Source: Cellulomonas sp. WB94 (GTDB taxonomy: Bacteria; Actinomycetota; Actinomycetes; Actinomycetales; Cellulomonadaceae). Taken from it: a stretch of DNA of 64,000 nucleotides. The DNA lies in contig NZ_QEES01000003.1 in the NCBI RefSeq assembly GCF_003115775.1, forward strand, positions 62,001 through 126,000. The letters run 5' to 3'. Shown here piece after piece: positions 1 through 9,369 of this stretch; the first letter of the stretch is position 1, and every line of letters starts with the position of its first letter. The translations under genes and the position numbers were made by a program. The notes under the pieces were generated by a model, which saw only the letters and a list, made by a program, of their open reading frames with translations, was not told where the DNA came from and searched no databases.

Positions 1-624
1 TCCTTCAGCGCGGTCAACGCCGCGACGTTCCTGATCTACGCGGCGTTGTCCGGCATCTTCTTCTTCCTCGTCGTCACGCTCCAAGTGGTGTGCGGGTACT
101 CGCCGCTGGCCGCCGGCATCGCCCCGCTGCCGGTGACGCTGCTGCTCCTGGCCCTGTCCTCGCGCGCCGGCGGTCTGGGGACGCGGATCGGCCCGCGCCT
201 GCCCATGACCGTCGGCCCGCTCGTGTGCGCCGGGAGCGTCGCGCTGCTCGCCCGGCTCGGCCCCCAGGCGCCGTACATGTCGGCGGTGCTGCCCGGGGTG
301 GTCGGGTTCGGTCTGGGGCTGGCGCTCACGGTCGCACCACTGACCTCCGCGGCGCTGTCGGCCGCTCCCGACCACCTCGCCGGGACGGCGAGCGGCGTCA
401 ACAACGCCGTGGCCCGGATCGCCGGTCTCCTCGCGGTCGCCGTCTTGCCGCTTCTCGCCGGGGTCGGCGCCGACCTGACCGACGCCACGGCGCTCGCCCC
501 GGCGCACCGCACGGCGATGCTCATCTGCGCGAGCCTGCTGGCGGGCGGGGGGCTGCTGGCTCTCGTGTCGCTCCCGGGGTCGATGGCGGCGGTGCGTCCC
601 CCGGCGGCGACGACGGCGCCCTGA
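1..624 (+). CDS. MFS drug-type exporter, C-terminal part (cut by window start)
   Basis: The reading frame is open from base 1, so about 207 codons are the C-terminal part of a larger protein. Alternating hydrophobic stretches separated by short polar loops suggest about six membrane segments (for example around residues 13-26, 37-50, 73-82, 93-108 and 137-152). The segment GxxFGLGLALTVAPLTSAAL, followed by AGTASGVNNAVARIAG, is typical of the DHA2 (14-TM) branch of the major facilitator superfamily, which exports drugs or metabolites with proton antiport. The substrate cannot be read from the sequence. The family call is fairly secure; the N-terminal half lies outside the window. Confidence 0.85.
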   Translation, partial: SFSAVNAATFLIYAALSGIFFFLVVTLQVVCGYSPLAAGIAPLPVTLLLLALSSRAGGLGTRIGPRLPMTVGPLVCAGSVALLARLGPQAPYMSAVLPGVVGFGLGLALTVAPLTSAALSAAPDHLAGTASGVNNAVARIAGLLAVAVLPLLAGVGADLTDATALAPAHRTAMLICASLLAGGGLLALVSLPGSMAAVRPPAATTAP

Positions 625-747
625 TCCGGCGCTGCGCGGGCCCGGTGAGACCGGCGACACAGCGCGGCCGCACCCGCCGCACCGTCCTCATCGACCTTCC
701 TGGTCCATGCTGGGTCCGGGACACACCGACGCGACAGGAGCATCACG

Positions 748-1860
748 ATGGGGCAACGAGTGGTCGTGGTCGGCGCCGGCTACGGCGGGACGCTGGTCGC
801 GAAGACGCTCGACGACCTCCTCGAGGTCGTGCTGATCGAACCCAAGGACGCCTTCGTGCACGCCGCGGGCGCCCTGCGTGCCGTCGTCGACCCCGCGTGG
901 CTGGACCGGGTGTTCTTCCCGTACGACCAGCTGCTGCGGAACGGGCAGATCATCCGCGACCGGGTCAGGCTGGCGAGCGCCACTCGCGTGCACCTGTCCG
1001 CGACCGAGTCGATCGACACCGACTTCCTCGTGCTGGCGACCGGGACCAGCTACCCCTTCCCGGCGAAGTACCTCGAGGACCAGGTCACCGTGGCCGCCGC
1101 GCGGCTCGTGCGGACCCGCGCCGCGCTCGCCGCCAGTCGTCGGGTGCTCCTCGTCGGGGCCGGTCCCGTCGGCCTTGAGCTCGCCGGTGAGCTGACGTCG
1201 GCGTTCCCGCACCTCGCGGTGACCGTGGTCGAGCAGGGGTCCGACATCCTGCCCGAGGGCGACTACCTGCCCGAGCTGCGTGCGACGGTCCGCAGCCAGC
1301 TCGACGACCGCGGGGTGCAGGTCGTGCTCGACTCCCGGCTCGGCTACCTGCCGCCGGTCGACGTGGGCACCTTCGCGCCGTTCACCGTCCAGACCACGAA
1401 CGGCCTCGACATCGGCGCCGACATCTGGTTCCGCTGCTACGGGTCGCACCCGATGACCGACTACCTGGACGCCGACCTCGCCCGGGCGCGGCACGCGGAC
1501 GGGACCCTGAGTGTGACGTCGGCCATGTCCGTCGTCGGCCACGAGCGGGTCTTCGCGATCGGGGACATCACCGACGTCCGCGAGACCAAGCGGGCCAGCG
1601 CGGCGCGCGCGCACGCGGAGGTGGTCGCCACGAATATCCGCGACCTCGTCGAGGGACGTACGCCCTCCGCGGCCTACACCCCGGCGCCCGAGCGGATCGT
1701 GCTCCCCCTCGGCCCGGACGGCGGCGCGTCGCAGCTCTCCGACGAGACGGGTCTGCGCACGGTCCGTGGGCCGGCCGAGACCAGCGCGCTCAAGGGCGTC
1801 GACCTCATGAGCGACGCGATCTCCGCCGTCCTCGGCCGCCGGCGCGCCCGGCACGCGTGA
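748..1860 (+). CDS. FAD/NAD(P)H-dependent oxidoreductase (NDH-2/AIFM2-like)
   Basis: A 370-residue two-dinucleotide-binding-domain flavoprotein. The N-terminus VVVVGAGYGGTLVAKTL (residues 5-21) is the FAD Rossmann fingerprint. A second GxGxxG, VLLVGAGPVGLELAGEL at about 133-149, binds NAD(P)H. The segment FAIGDITDVRETKRASAARAH near residue 270 is the family's closing FAD motif. Length and layout resemble AIFM2/FSP1-type and type II NADH dehydrogenase-like enzymes, which reduce quinones; a substrate is not evident. No transmembrane helix is apparent. The ATG is preceded by AGGAG (about 735-739). The next gene, glgX, follows closely but is probably functionally unrelated. Confidence 0.85.
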   Translation: MGQRVVVVGAGYGGTLVAKTLDDLLEVVLIEPKDAFVHAAGALRAVVDPAWLDRVFFPYDQLLRNGQIIRDRVRLASATRVHLSATESIDTDFLVLATGTSYPFPAKYLEDQVTVAAARLVRTRAALAASRRVLLVGAGPVGLELAGELTSAFPHLAVTVVEQGSDILPEGDYLPELRATVRSQLDDRGVQVVLDSRLGYLPPVDVGTFAPFTVQTTNGLDIGADIWFRCYGSHPMTDYLDADLARARHADGTLSVTSAMSVVGHERVFAIGDITDVRETKRASAARAHAEVVATNIRDLVEGRTPSAAYTPAPERIVLPLGPDGGASQLSDETGLRTVRGPAETSALKGVDLMSDAISAVLGRRRARHA

Positions 1861-1913
1861 CGTCACACCCTCGTTCGGTGTGCGCGACGGTGAAGTCCTG
1901 GCAGGCTGAGCGG

Positions 1914-4079
1914 ATGCGCATCTGGCCTGGACGTCCTTACCCCTTCGGCGCGACGTACGACGGAACCGGCACCAACTTCGCGGTGTACTCGGGTGTCGCC
2001 GAGCGCGTCGAGCTGTGCCTCATCGCGGCGGACGGCACCGAGGAACGGGTCGACCTGCCCGAGGTCGACGCCTACGTGTGGCACGGCTACGTGCCCGCGC
2101 TGCAACCCGGCCAGCGCTACGGGTACCGGGTCCACGGACCGTACGACCCCGAGCAGGGCCACCGCTGCAACCCCGCCAAGCTGCTCCTCGACCCGTACGC
2201 CAAGGCGATCGACGGACAGATCGACGGCGACCAGTCGCTGTTCTCCTACCAGTTCGGGACGCCCGGCACCCGCAACGACGAGGACTCGGCCGGGCACACC
2301 ATGACCTCGGTCGTCGTGAACCCGTTCTTCGACTGGGGTCACGACCACCCGCCGCAGCACGAGTACCACGACAGCGTCATCTACGAGGCGCACGTGCGGG
2401 GCCTCACCCAGCTGCACCCGGGCGTGCCCGAGGAGCTCCGGGGCACGTACGCGGCCCTCGCGCACCCTGCGGTGATCGAGCACCTGACCACGCTGGGCGT
2501 CACGGCGATCGAGCTCATGCCCGTGCACCAGTTCGTCAACGACCCCACGCTCGTCGAGAAGGGGCTGTCGAACTACTGGGGCTACAACACGATCGGGTTC
2601 TTCGCACCGCACAACGGGTATGCCGCCTACACGGCCCCGGGCCAGCAGGTCCAGGAGTTCAAGGCGATGGTCAAGGCCCTGCACGCGGCGGACATCGAGG
2701 TCATCCTCGACGTCGTGTACAACCACACGGCCGAGGGCAACGAGCTCGGGCCGACGCTGTCGTTCCGGGGTCTGGACAACGCCAGCTACTACCGGCTGGT
2801 CGACGACGACCAGGCGCACTACTTCGACACCACGGGCACCGGCAACTCGCTGCTCATGCGCTCGCCGCACGTCCTGCAGATGATCATGGACTCGTTGCGG
2901 TACTGGATCAGCGAGATGCACGTCGACGGCTTCCGCTTCGACCTGGCGGCGACGCTGGCCCGGCAGTTCCACGAGGTGGACCGGCTCTCGGCGTTCTTCG
3001 ACATCGTCCAGCAGGACCCCCTGATCTCGCAGGTCAAGCTCATCGCCGAGCCGTGGGACCTCGGGGACGGCGGATACCAGGTCGGCGGGTTCCCGCCGCT
3101 GTGGTCGGAGTGGAACGGTCGCTACCGGGACACGGTGCGGGACTTCTGGCGCGGCGAGCCGTCCACGCTCGCGGAGTTCGCGAGCCGCCTGACGGGCTCG
3201 TCGGACCTGTACGAGCACACGGGCCGTCGGCCGATCGCCTCGGTGAACTTCGTGACCGCGCACGACGGCTTCACGCTCGCCGACCTCGTGTCCTACAACG
3301 AGAAGCACAACGACGCGAACGGCGAGGGCAACCGCGACGGCGAGAGCTTCAACAGGTCCTGGAACTGCGGGGCCGAGGGCCCGACGACCGACCCTGCCAT
3401 CCGCAAGCTGCGGGCGCGGCAGCAGCGCAACCTGATCGCGACCCTACTGTTCTCCCAGGGCGTGCCGATGCTCGCTCACGGCGACGAGCTCGGCCGGACC
3501 CAGAACGGCAACAACAACGGCTACTGCCAGGACAACGAGCTCACGTGGGTCGACTGGGACCTCGACGAGGACCGGTCCGCGCTCCTGGAGTTCACGCAGA
3601 GCGTGTTCCGGATCCGCAGCGAGCACCCCGCTCTGCGCCGGCGCCGGTTCTTCGCCGGCGACCCGGACCACGGTGGCGAGTCCGACCTGCGCGACATCGC
3701 CTGGTTCGCGCCGGACGGGACGCACATGTCGAGCGCGTCCTGGCACGCCGAGCAGGCCCGCGCGGTCATGGTGTTCCTGAACGGCGAGGCGATCGGCGAG
3801 CCGGACCTGCGCGGCGAGCCCATCGTCGACGACAGCTTCCTGGTCCTCTACAACGCCCAGCCGGAGCCGGCGACCTTCGTGCTTCCGGACGCGGAGTACG
3901 GCGAGGACTGGACCGCGCTGCTCGACACCGACTCGCGCGTCGAGGAGGGTCAGACGTTCGCGGCGAGCGCCTCGCTGGTGCTCGAGCACCACTCGCTCGT
4001 CATGCTCACCCGGCCGCCCGTGGAGACGACGCGCACGTTGGCCGGGACCCCGGCGGCCGCTCCGAGCCCGGGCGCATGA
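1914..4079 (+). CDS. glgX: Glycogen debranching enzyme GlgX
   Basis: A 721-residue GH13 subfamily 11 isoamylase-type enzyme that hydrolyses alpha-1,6 branches of glycogen. An N-terminal CBM48-like domain (about residues 5-110) precedes the (beta/alpha)8 barrel. Catalytic residues are visible: nucleophile D343 in DGFRFDLAAT, acid/base E379 in LIAEPWDLGDGGYQ, and D451 in TAHDGFTL. The family signature YNEKHNDANGEGNRDG follows. I chose the ATG at 1914 because the protein then begins MRIWPGRPYPFGATYDG, as GlgX homologues do; a GTG at 1857 overlapping the previous stop would add 19 atypical residues. It overlaps treY by ATGA. Together GlgX, TreY and TreZ turn glycogen into trehalose. Confidence 0.96.
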   Translation: MRIWPGRPYPFGATYDGTGTNFAVYSGVAERVELCLIAADGTEERVDLPEVDAYVWHGYVPALQPGQRYGYRVHGPYDPEQGHRCNPAKLLLDPYAKAIDGQIDGDQSLFSYQFGTPGTRNDEDSAGHTMTSVVVNPFFDWGHDHPPQHEYHDSVIYEAHVRGLTQLHPGVPEELRGTYAALAHPAVIEHLTTLGVTAIELMPVHQFVNDPTLVEKGLSNYWGYNTIGFFAPHNGYAAYTAPGQQVQEFKAMVKALHAADIEVILDVVYNHTAEGNELGPTLSFRGLDNASYYRLVDDDQAHYFDTTGTGNSLLMRSPHVLQMIMDSLRYWISEMHVDGFRFDLAATLARQFHEVDRLSAFFDIVQQDPLISQVKLIAEPWDLGDGGYQVGGFPPLWSEWNGRYRDTVRDFWRGEPSTLAEFASRLTGSSDLYEHTGRRPIASVNFVTAHDGFTLADLVSYNEKHNDANGEGNRDGESFNRSWNCGAEGPTTDPAIRKLRARQQRNLIATLLFSQGVPMLAHGDELGRTQNGNNNGYCQDNELTWVDWDLDEDRSALLEFTQSVFRIRSEHPALRRRRFFAGDPDHGGESDLRDIAWFAPDGTHMSSASWHAEQARAVMVFLNGEAIGEPDLRGEPIVDDSFLVLYNAQPEPATFVLPDAEYGEDWTALLDTDSRVEEGQTFAASASLVLEHHSLVMLTRPPVETTRTLAGTPAAAPSPGA

Positions 4080-6595
4080 GCGAAGCCCGGCAGGCGACGG
4101 CGGCCCGACGTCTGGTCGGCGAGGGGCGGGCCGTTCCTGTCTCGACGTACCGGCTGCAGCTGGGACCCGAGCTCACGCTCGACGACGCCGCCGAGCGCGT
4201 GCCGTATCTGGCCGCGCTCGGCGTCACCCACCTGTACCTGTCCCCCGTGCTGCGCGCGGCACCCGGGTCGACCCACGGGTACGACGTCGTCGACCACGAC
4301 GAGATCTCCTCCGTGATCGGTGGGCTGCCCGCGCTACGCCGGCTCGCCGACACTGCGCACTCCGCCGGCCTGGGGCTCGTGCTCGACATCGTCCCGAACC
4401 ACATGGCCGTCCCCACTCCGGTGTGGCACAACCGGGCGCTGTGGTCGGTCCTCGCCGACGGCCCGGACTCACCGTTCGCCTCGTGGTTCGACGTCGACTG
4501 GTCCGCCGGGGACGGCGCCGTGCTCATGCCGGTGCTCGCCGACCGGATCGGCGCGGTCCTCGCCGGCGGCGAGCTGACCCTCGACGAGATGGTCGTGCCC
4601 GGGACCGACGACGTACCGAGGACCGTGCTGCGGTACGCCGACCACGTGTTCCCGGTGCGCCCGGGCACCGAGCACCTCCCCCTCGCGGAGCTGCTCGAGC
4701 GTCAGCACTACCGCCTCGCGTACTGGCGGGTCGCCGACGAGGAGCTCAACTACCGGCGGTTCTTCGACGTCGGCACCCTCGTCGCCGTCCGCGTCGAGGA
4801 CCCGGTCGTCTTCGACGCGACGCACGCCCTCGTGCTCGGCCTCCTCGCGGACGGGACTCTCGACGGCCTGCGCATCGACCACCCCGACGGCCTGACCGAC
4901 CCGGCCGGGTACCTCACGCGGCTGCGGGAGCGCACGGGCGGGGCGTGGGTCGTCGTGGAGAAGATCCTCGAGGGCGACGAGGAGCTCCCGACCGACTGGG
5001 AGACCGCCGGCACGACCGGGTACGAGGCGCTCTGGCGCGTCCAGCAGACGTTCATCGACCCGGGCGGCGCGGCGGTCCTCGGCGCCGTCATGCACCGCCT
5101 GACGGGCGACACGTCCGACGCGCTGCCCGCGATCATCGACACCGCGAAGCGCGAGATGGTCGACGGGGCGCTGTATGCCGAGGTCCACCGCCTGACCGAG
5201 CTCGCGGCCGGGATCTGCCACGACGACCTGCGCCTGCGGGACCACACATGGCGGTCGGTGCACGACTGCCTCGTCGAGCTGCTCGTGGCGTTCGACCGGT
5301 ACCGGGCCTACGTCGTTCCCGGCGACCCGCTGCCGACCGTGTCGGTCGACGTCCTTGAGTCCGCCGCCCGGATCGCCGCCGACCGGCTCTCGCCCGAACG
5401 TGCCGCCACCATGTCCGTGCTCGTCGACCTGCTCCTCGGGCGCGAGGCCGGCAGCGCGGGCCGCACCCGCAGCCCGATGCGCGACGAGCTGGTGGTCCGC
5501 TTCCAGCAGACGTGCGGCGCCGTCATGGCCAAGGGCGTCGAGGACACCGCGTTCTACCGCTGGACGCACCTCGTCGGGCTCTGCGAGGTCGGCGGCGAAC
5601 CCGCGCGGTTCGCGCTCACCCCGACCGAGCTCTCGTCCTGGGCGGTGCGCCAGCAGGCTCAGGCCCCGCTCGGCATGACGACCCTCTCGACGCACGACAC
5701 CAAGCGCAGCGAGGACACCCGGACCCGTATGGGGGTGCTCAGCGAGGTGGCCGTCGAGTGGTCGACCCTCGTGGACAGGCTGCGCGCCACGAGCGCGCCG
5801 TACCGCAGCGCGCTGCTCGACGGCCGCACCGAGAACCTCCTGTGGCAGACCCTGGCGGGCACCTGGACGCCCGACGGGCCGCTGGGCGAGGACCGGCTGA
5901 CCGAGTACCTGACGAAGGCGATCCGGGAGGCGAAGTCCCGCACGACGTGGACCGAGCCCGACGCGGCCTACGAGGCGGCCGTCCTGACCACGGCCGGGCG
6001 CGTGCTCGGCGACGAGCATGCCGTCGACCTGCTCGCCGCCTGGGAGCTGCGGACCAGGGCCGCGGTCCGGGCCGCGACGCTCGGCACGAAGCTCGTCCAG
6101 CTCACGCTGCCGGGCGTCGCCGACGTGTACCAGGGCACCGAGATCCCCGCGGTGGCGCTCGTCGACCCGGACAACCGTCGCGCGGTGGACGTCGCGCCGC
6201 TCGCAGCTCGGCTCTCGCGGCTCGACGAGGGGGCGGGCCCCCGTGACCTCGCCGACGAGAAGCTGCTCGTGACGTCGCGTGCGCTGCGAACGCGCCGGGA
6301 CCTGACCGAGGCGTTCATCGGTCCGGAGGCCGGCTTCCGCCCGCTCGCGCACTCGTCCGGCCACACGCTCAGCTATGCGCGCACCGTGGCCGGCGAGGCG
6401 TCCGTCGTCGTCCTCGCGACCCGCCTGGCGATCACCCTCGACCGGCTCGGCGGGTGGGCGGACCACACCGTCGCGCTGCCCGAGGGCGAGTGGCACGACG
6501 TGCTGACGAACCGCGCCGTCCTGGGCGGCGTCCAGGAGATCGCCCCGCTGCTCGACCGGCTCCCGGTCGCCCTGCTCGTGCGTTCGACGGACTGA
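4076..6595 (+). CDS. treY: Maltooligosyltrehalose synthase TreY
   Basis: An 839-residue GH13 enzyme that isomerises the reducing-end alpha-1,4 linkage of maltodextrins to an alpha,alpha-1,1 linkage, giving maltooligosyltrehalose. The start PVSTYRLQL...YLAALGVTHLYLSPVL is diagnostic, as is VLDIVPNHMA. Catalytic residues seen are D268 in LRIDHPDGL, E295 in VVVEKILEGDE and D541 in STHDTKRSED. The region GVEDTAFYR is also characteristic. The ATG overlaps the glgX stop (ATGA), implying translational coupling, and the gene ends one base before the GTG of treZ. Length matches the family (700-850). Confidence 0.96.
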   Translation: MSEARQATAARRLVGEGRAVPVSTYRLQLGPELTLDDAAERVPYLAALGVTHLYLSPVLRAAPGSTHGYDVVDHDEISSVIGGLPALRRLADTAHSAGLGLVLDIVPNHMAVPTPVWHNRALWSVLADGPDSPFASWFDVDWSAGDGAVLMPVLADRIGAVLAGGELTLDEMVVPGTDDVPRTVLRYADHVFPVRPGTEHLPLAELLERQHYRLAYWRVADEELNYRRFFDVGTLVAVRVEDPVVFDATHALVLGLLADGTLDGLRIDHPDGLTDPAGYLTRLRERTGGAWVVVEKILEGDEELPTDWETAGTTGYEALWRVQQTFIDPGGAAVLGAVMHRLTGDTSDALPAIIDTAKREMVDGALYAEVHRLTELAAGICHDDLRLRDHTWRSVHDCLVELLVAFDRYRAYVVPGDPLPTVSVDVLESAARIAADRLSPERAATMSVLVDLLLGREAGSAGRTRSPMRDELVVRFQQTCGAVMAKGVEDTAFYRWTHLVGLCEVGGEPARFALTPTELSSWAVRQQAQAPLGMTTLSTHDTKRSEDTRTRMGVLSEVAVEWSTLVDRLRATSAPYRSALLDGRTENLLWQTLAGTWTPDGPLGEDRLTEYLTKAIREAKSRTTWTEPDAAYEAAVLTTAGRVLGDEHAVDLLAAWELRTRAAVRAATLGTKLVQLTLPGVADVYQGTEIPAVALVDPDNRRAVDVAPLAARLSRLDEGAGPRDLADEKLLVTSRALRTRRDLTEAFIGPEAGFRPLAHSSGHTLSYARTVAGEASVVVLATRLAITLDRLGGWADHTVALPEGEWHDVLTNRAVLGGVQEIAPLLDRLPVALLVRSTD

Positions 6596-6596
6596 C

Positions 6597-8354
6597 GTGG
6601 TCCCGCGCGTATGGGCGCCCGACGCCCAGGTCGTCGAGCTCGTGCTCGGCGAGAACCGGTCCCTGTTGGCCCGCGACGGCGACGGCTGGTGGGCGTCCGA
6701 CGTCGACCTCGCCGCCGGCGTCGACTACGCCTTCAGCGTCGACGGGTCGCCGCCCCGGCCGGACCCGCGCAGCGCGTGGCAGCCGCACGGCGTGCACGGC
6801 CCCAGTCGCGTGTTCGACGCGGACGCGTTCGTCTGGTCGGACGACGGCTGGCCCGGCACCGACGTGCGCGGACGGGTCCTCTACGAGCTGCACGTGGGAA
6901 CGTTCACGCCCGAGGGGACGCTCCGGGCGGCGATCGACCGGCTCGACCACCTCGTCTCGCTCGGCGTGGACGTCATCGAGCTCATGCCGATCGCGGCGTT
7001 CGACGGCGCGCACGGCTGGGGCTACGACGGCGTGGGCCTGTTCACGGTGCACGAGCCCTACGGCGGGCCAGCCGCGCTCCAGGAGCTCGTCGACGCCGCG
7101 CACGCTCGCGGGCTCGGCGTGTGCCTCGACGTCGTGCACAACCACCTGGGACCGGCCGGCAACTACCTGTCGACGTTCGGGCCGTACTTCACCGGCGCCC
7201 ATGAGACGCCGTGGGGGGCCGCCGCCAACCTCGACGGGCCGGGCTGCGCCGAGGTGCGCCGGTGGATCTGCGACAGCGCCCTGCGCTGGTTCCGCGACTT
7301 CCACGTCGACGCCCTGCGGCTCGACGCGGTCCACGCGCTCGTCGACGACTCGGAGCGCCACATCCTGGCGCAGCTGTCCGACGAGGTCGCGGTGCTCGCC
7401 ACGCCGCTCGCAAGGCCCCTGTCCCTGGTTGCCGAGTCCGACCTCAACGACCCCACCACGATCACCCCGACCACCGCAGGCGGCCACGGCATGACCGCGC
7501 AGTGGTCCGACGACGTGCACCACGCGATCCACGCCTTCATCACAGGCGAGCGCCAGGGGTACTACGCGGACTTCGGCACGGCGGCGACCCTGCGGACCGC
7601 CCTGACGAGGGCGTTCGTTCACGACGGCACGTACTCGACCTTCCGAGGCCGTCCGTGGGGGCATCAGGTCCCGCGGGGCACCGACGGGCACCAGTTCGTC
7701 GTGTTCGCCTCCGACCACGACCAGGTCGGGAACCGCGCCCAGGGCGACCGGCCGTCGGCCCGCCTCGACGCCGGCGCGCTCGCGATCGAGGCGGCCCTCG
7801 TCCTGCTGTCCCCTTACACCCCGATGCTCTTCATGGGCGAGGAGTGGGGAACCCGCACGCCGTGGCAGTTCTTCGCCGACTACACCGACCCGGCCCTCGC
7901 CCAGGCGGTGCGCGAGGGGCGACGCGCCGAGTTCGCCGGTCACGGGCAACCGGACGCGTCGTCGGCCGCCGCCACCGCGGACCAGCAGGTCCCCGACCCG
8001 CAGGACCCGGCGACCTTCGAACGCAGCCGGCTCGACTGGACCGAGACCGCGCAGCCCGAGCACGCCCGGATGCTCGCGTGGTACCGCACCCTGATCGAGC
8101 TGCGGCGCGCGATCCCCGAGCTCGCGGCCGGTGACCTCGCGGCCACGGCGGTCCGGTTCGACGACGACGACCGACCGAGCTGGGTCGTCGTCGAGCGGGG
8201 GGCCGCGAGGATCGTGTGCAACCTCGCCCATGAGCCCCAGCGGGTGACGCTGCGCACCCGGAGCGCGCTCGCGGTGCTCGCCGCGTGGGAGCCCACAGGC
8301 CCGGCGGGATCGACGATCGACATGCCGGCCCGCAGCGTCGCCGTGCTGGCCTGA
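6597..8354 (+). CDS. treZ: Maltooligosyltrehalose trehalohydrolase TreZ
   Basis: A 585-residue GH13 subfamily 10 enzyme that cuts maltooligosyltrehalose to release trehalose, the last step of the TreXYZ route. The N-terminal beta domain begins RVWAPDAQVVELVLG. The barrel carries YELHVGTFTPEGT, nucleophile D243 in LRLDAVHAL, acid/base E280 in LVAESDLNDP and D375 in DHDQVGNRAQGDR. FMGEEWG lies near the domain end. The GTG start leaves a one-base gap to treY and fits homologues, which begin near the FRVWAP motif. Last gene of the operon; a 6-bp hairpin at 8407-8425 lies downstream. Confidence 0.96.
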   Translation: MVPRVWAPDAQVVELVLGENRSLLARDGDGWWASDVDLAAGVDYAFSVDGSPPRPDPRSAWQPHGVHGPSRVFDADAFVWSDDGWPGTDVRGRVLYELHVGTFTPEGTLRAAIDRLDHLVSLGVDVIELMPIAAFDGAHGWGYDGVGLFTVHEPYGGPAALQELVDAAHARGLGVCLDVVHNHLGPAGNYLSTFGPYFTGAHETPWGAAANLDGPGCAEVRRWICDSALRWFRDFHVDALRLDAVHALVDDSERHILAQLSDEVAVLATPLARPLSLVAESDLNDPTTITPTTAGGHGMTAQWSDDVHHAIHAFITGERQGYYADFGTAATLRTALTRAFVHDGTYSTFRGRPWGHQVPRGTDGHQFVVFASDHDQVGNRAQGDRPSARLDAGALAIEAALVLLSPYTPMLFMGEEWGTRTPWQFFADYTDPALAQAVREGRRAEFAGHGQPDASSAAATADQQVPDPQDPATFERSRLDWTETAQPEHARMLAWYRTLIELRRAIPELAAGDLAATAVRFDDDDRPSWVVVERGAARIVCNLAHEPQRVTLRTRSALAVLAAWEPTGPAGSTIDMPARSVAVLA

Positions 8355-8406
8355 GCGGGACGCCGAGCCCCCGCGCCCCGCCTCGCACCCCCACCCAGCC
8401 GTTCGA

Positions 8407-8425
8407 GGCGCGGCCTTCGCGCGCC
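8407..8425 (+). terminator. Possible weak terminator hairpin after treZ
   Basis: GGCGCG at 8407-8412 can pair with CGCGCC at 8420-8425 around a 7-nt loop. It sits about 50 nt after the treZ stop and just before a likely -10 (TAGGGT, 8431-8436) for the PPK2 gene. There is no U tract, so the role is uncertain. Confidence 0.3.
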
Positions 8426-8471
8426 CTGGGTAGGGTCGGGCTCGATCGACCACCGCGACAAGGAGGCTCCC

Positions 8472-9332
8472 GTGTCCACGTCCGACCGCTGGACCACACC
8501 GGCCCACGAGGCCCTGCGGGCGTCCGAGGGCTTCCGGCTGGCCGACTTCGACCCCACCGGCAAGCCCGGCTGGGACGGGAAGTCGAAGCACGCCGACGCG
8601 CACCTGGCTCAGCAGGGCGTCCTGCTGTCGGGTCTGCAGGAGCGCCTGTTCGCGGAGGGCCGCTCCGACGGGAAGCGGTCCGTGCTGCTCGTGCTGCAGG
8701 GCATGGACACCTCCGGCAAGGGCGGCGTCGTCCGGCACGTGGTCGGCATGGTCGACCCGCAGGGCGTCCAGCTCACGGCCTTCGGTGTGCCGACCGAGGA
8801 GGAGCGCAAGCACCCCTACCTCTGGCGCATCGAGAACGCCCTGCCCCAGCCCGGCAAGCTCGGCGTGTTCGACAGGTCGCACTACGAAGACGTCCTCGTC
8901 GTCCGCGTCCACAAGCTCGTGCCGCCCAAGGTCTGGGGTGCGCGGTACGACGAGATCAACGAGTTCGAGGCCCGAGTCGTGGCCAGCGGCACGACGATCG
9001 TCAAGGTCGCGCTCATGGTCTCGTCGGCCGAGCAGAAGAAGCGTCTGCGCGAGCGCCTCGAGCGGCCCGACAAGTACTGGAAGTACAACCCCGGTGACCT
9101 CGACGAGCGCCTGCTCTGGCCGAAGTACGCCGAGGCGTACCAGGCGGTCTTCGACCGCACGTCGACCGACGTCGCGCCCTGGTTCGTGGTGCCGGCCGAC
9201 CGCAAGTGGTACGCACGTCTGGCGGTGACCGAGCTCCTCACGCACGCGTTCAAGGGTCTCGACCTGGGCTGGCCGCCGGCCGACTTCGACGTCGCCGCCG
9301 AGATGGCGCGGCTCGACGCCCAGCAGCCCTGA
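8472..9332 (+). CDS. Polyphosphate kinase 2 family protein (PPK2)
   Basis: A 286-residue P-loop kinase of the PPK2 family, which transfers phosphate between polyphosphate and nucleotides. Walker A is GMDTSGKGG at residues 77-85. Further family motifs are VFDRSHYEDVLVVRVHKLVP (about 134-153) and the late WFVVPADRKWYARLAV, where PPK2 enzymes have PADxKWxxR. The single domain and the long N-terminal part suggest the class I/III type; whether it prefers AMP, ADP or GDP cannot be told. The GTG start is supported by AAGGAGG at about 8459-8465. It may manage phosphate or energy reserves beside the glycogen/trehalose operon. It converges on zapE. Confidence 0.9.
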   Translation: MSTSDRWTTPAHEALRASEGFRLADFDPTGKPGWDGKSKHADAHLAQQGVLLSGLQERLFAEGRSDGKRSVLLVLQGMDTSGKGGVVRHVVGMVDPQGVQLTAFGVPTEEERKHPYLWRIENALPQPGKLGVFDRSHYEDVLVVRVHKLVPPKVWGARYDEINEFEARVVASGTTIVKVALMVSSAEQKKRLRERLERPDKYWKYNPGDLDERLLWPKYAEAYQAVFDRTSTDVAPWFVVPADRKWYARLAVTELLTHAFKGLDLGWPPADFDVAAEMARLDAQQP

Positions 9333-9339
9333 GGCGCGC

Positions 9340-9362
9340 CCGGTCGCTCGCGGGGTGACCGG
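9340..9362. terminator. Short inverted repeat between convergent PPK2 and zapE
   Basis: CCGGTC (9340-9345) and GACCGG (9357-9362) form a 6-bp stem in the 37-nt gap between two convergent genes. The position fits a bidirectional terminator; no T tract is present, so support is modest. Confidence 0.4.
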
Positions 9363-9369
9363 ACCGCGC

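Noticed and set aside
4469-9245. Very long minus-strand open frames opposite treY and treZ (675 and 937 codons).
   Set aside because: They are antisense shadows of GC-rich coding sequence: Arg/Gly/Val/Asp-rich, no domain motifs, and the plus strand encodes complete TreY, TreZ and PPK2.
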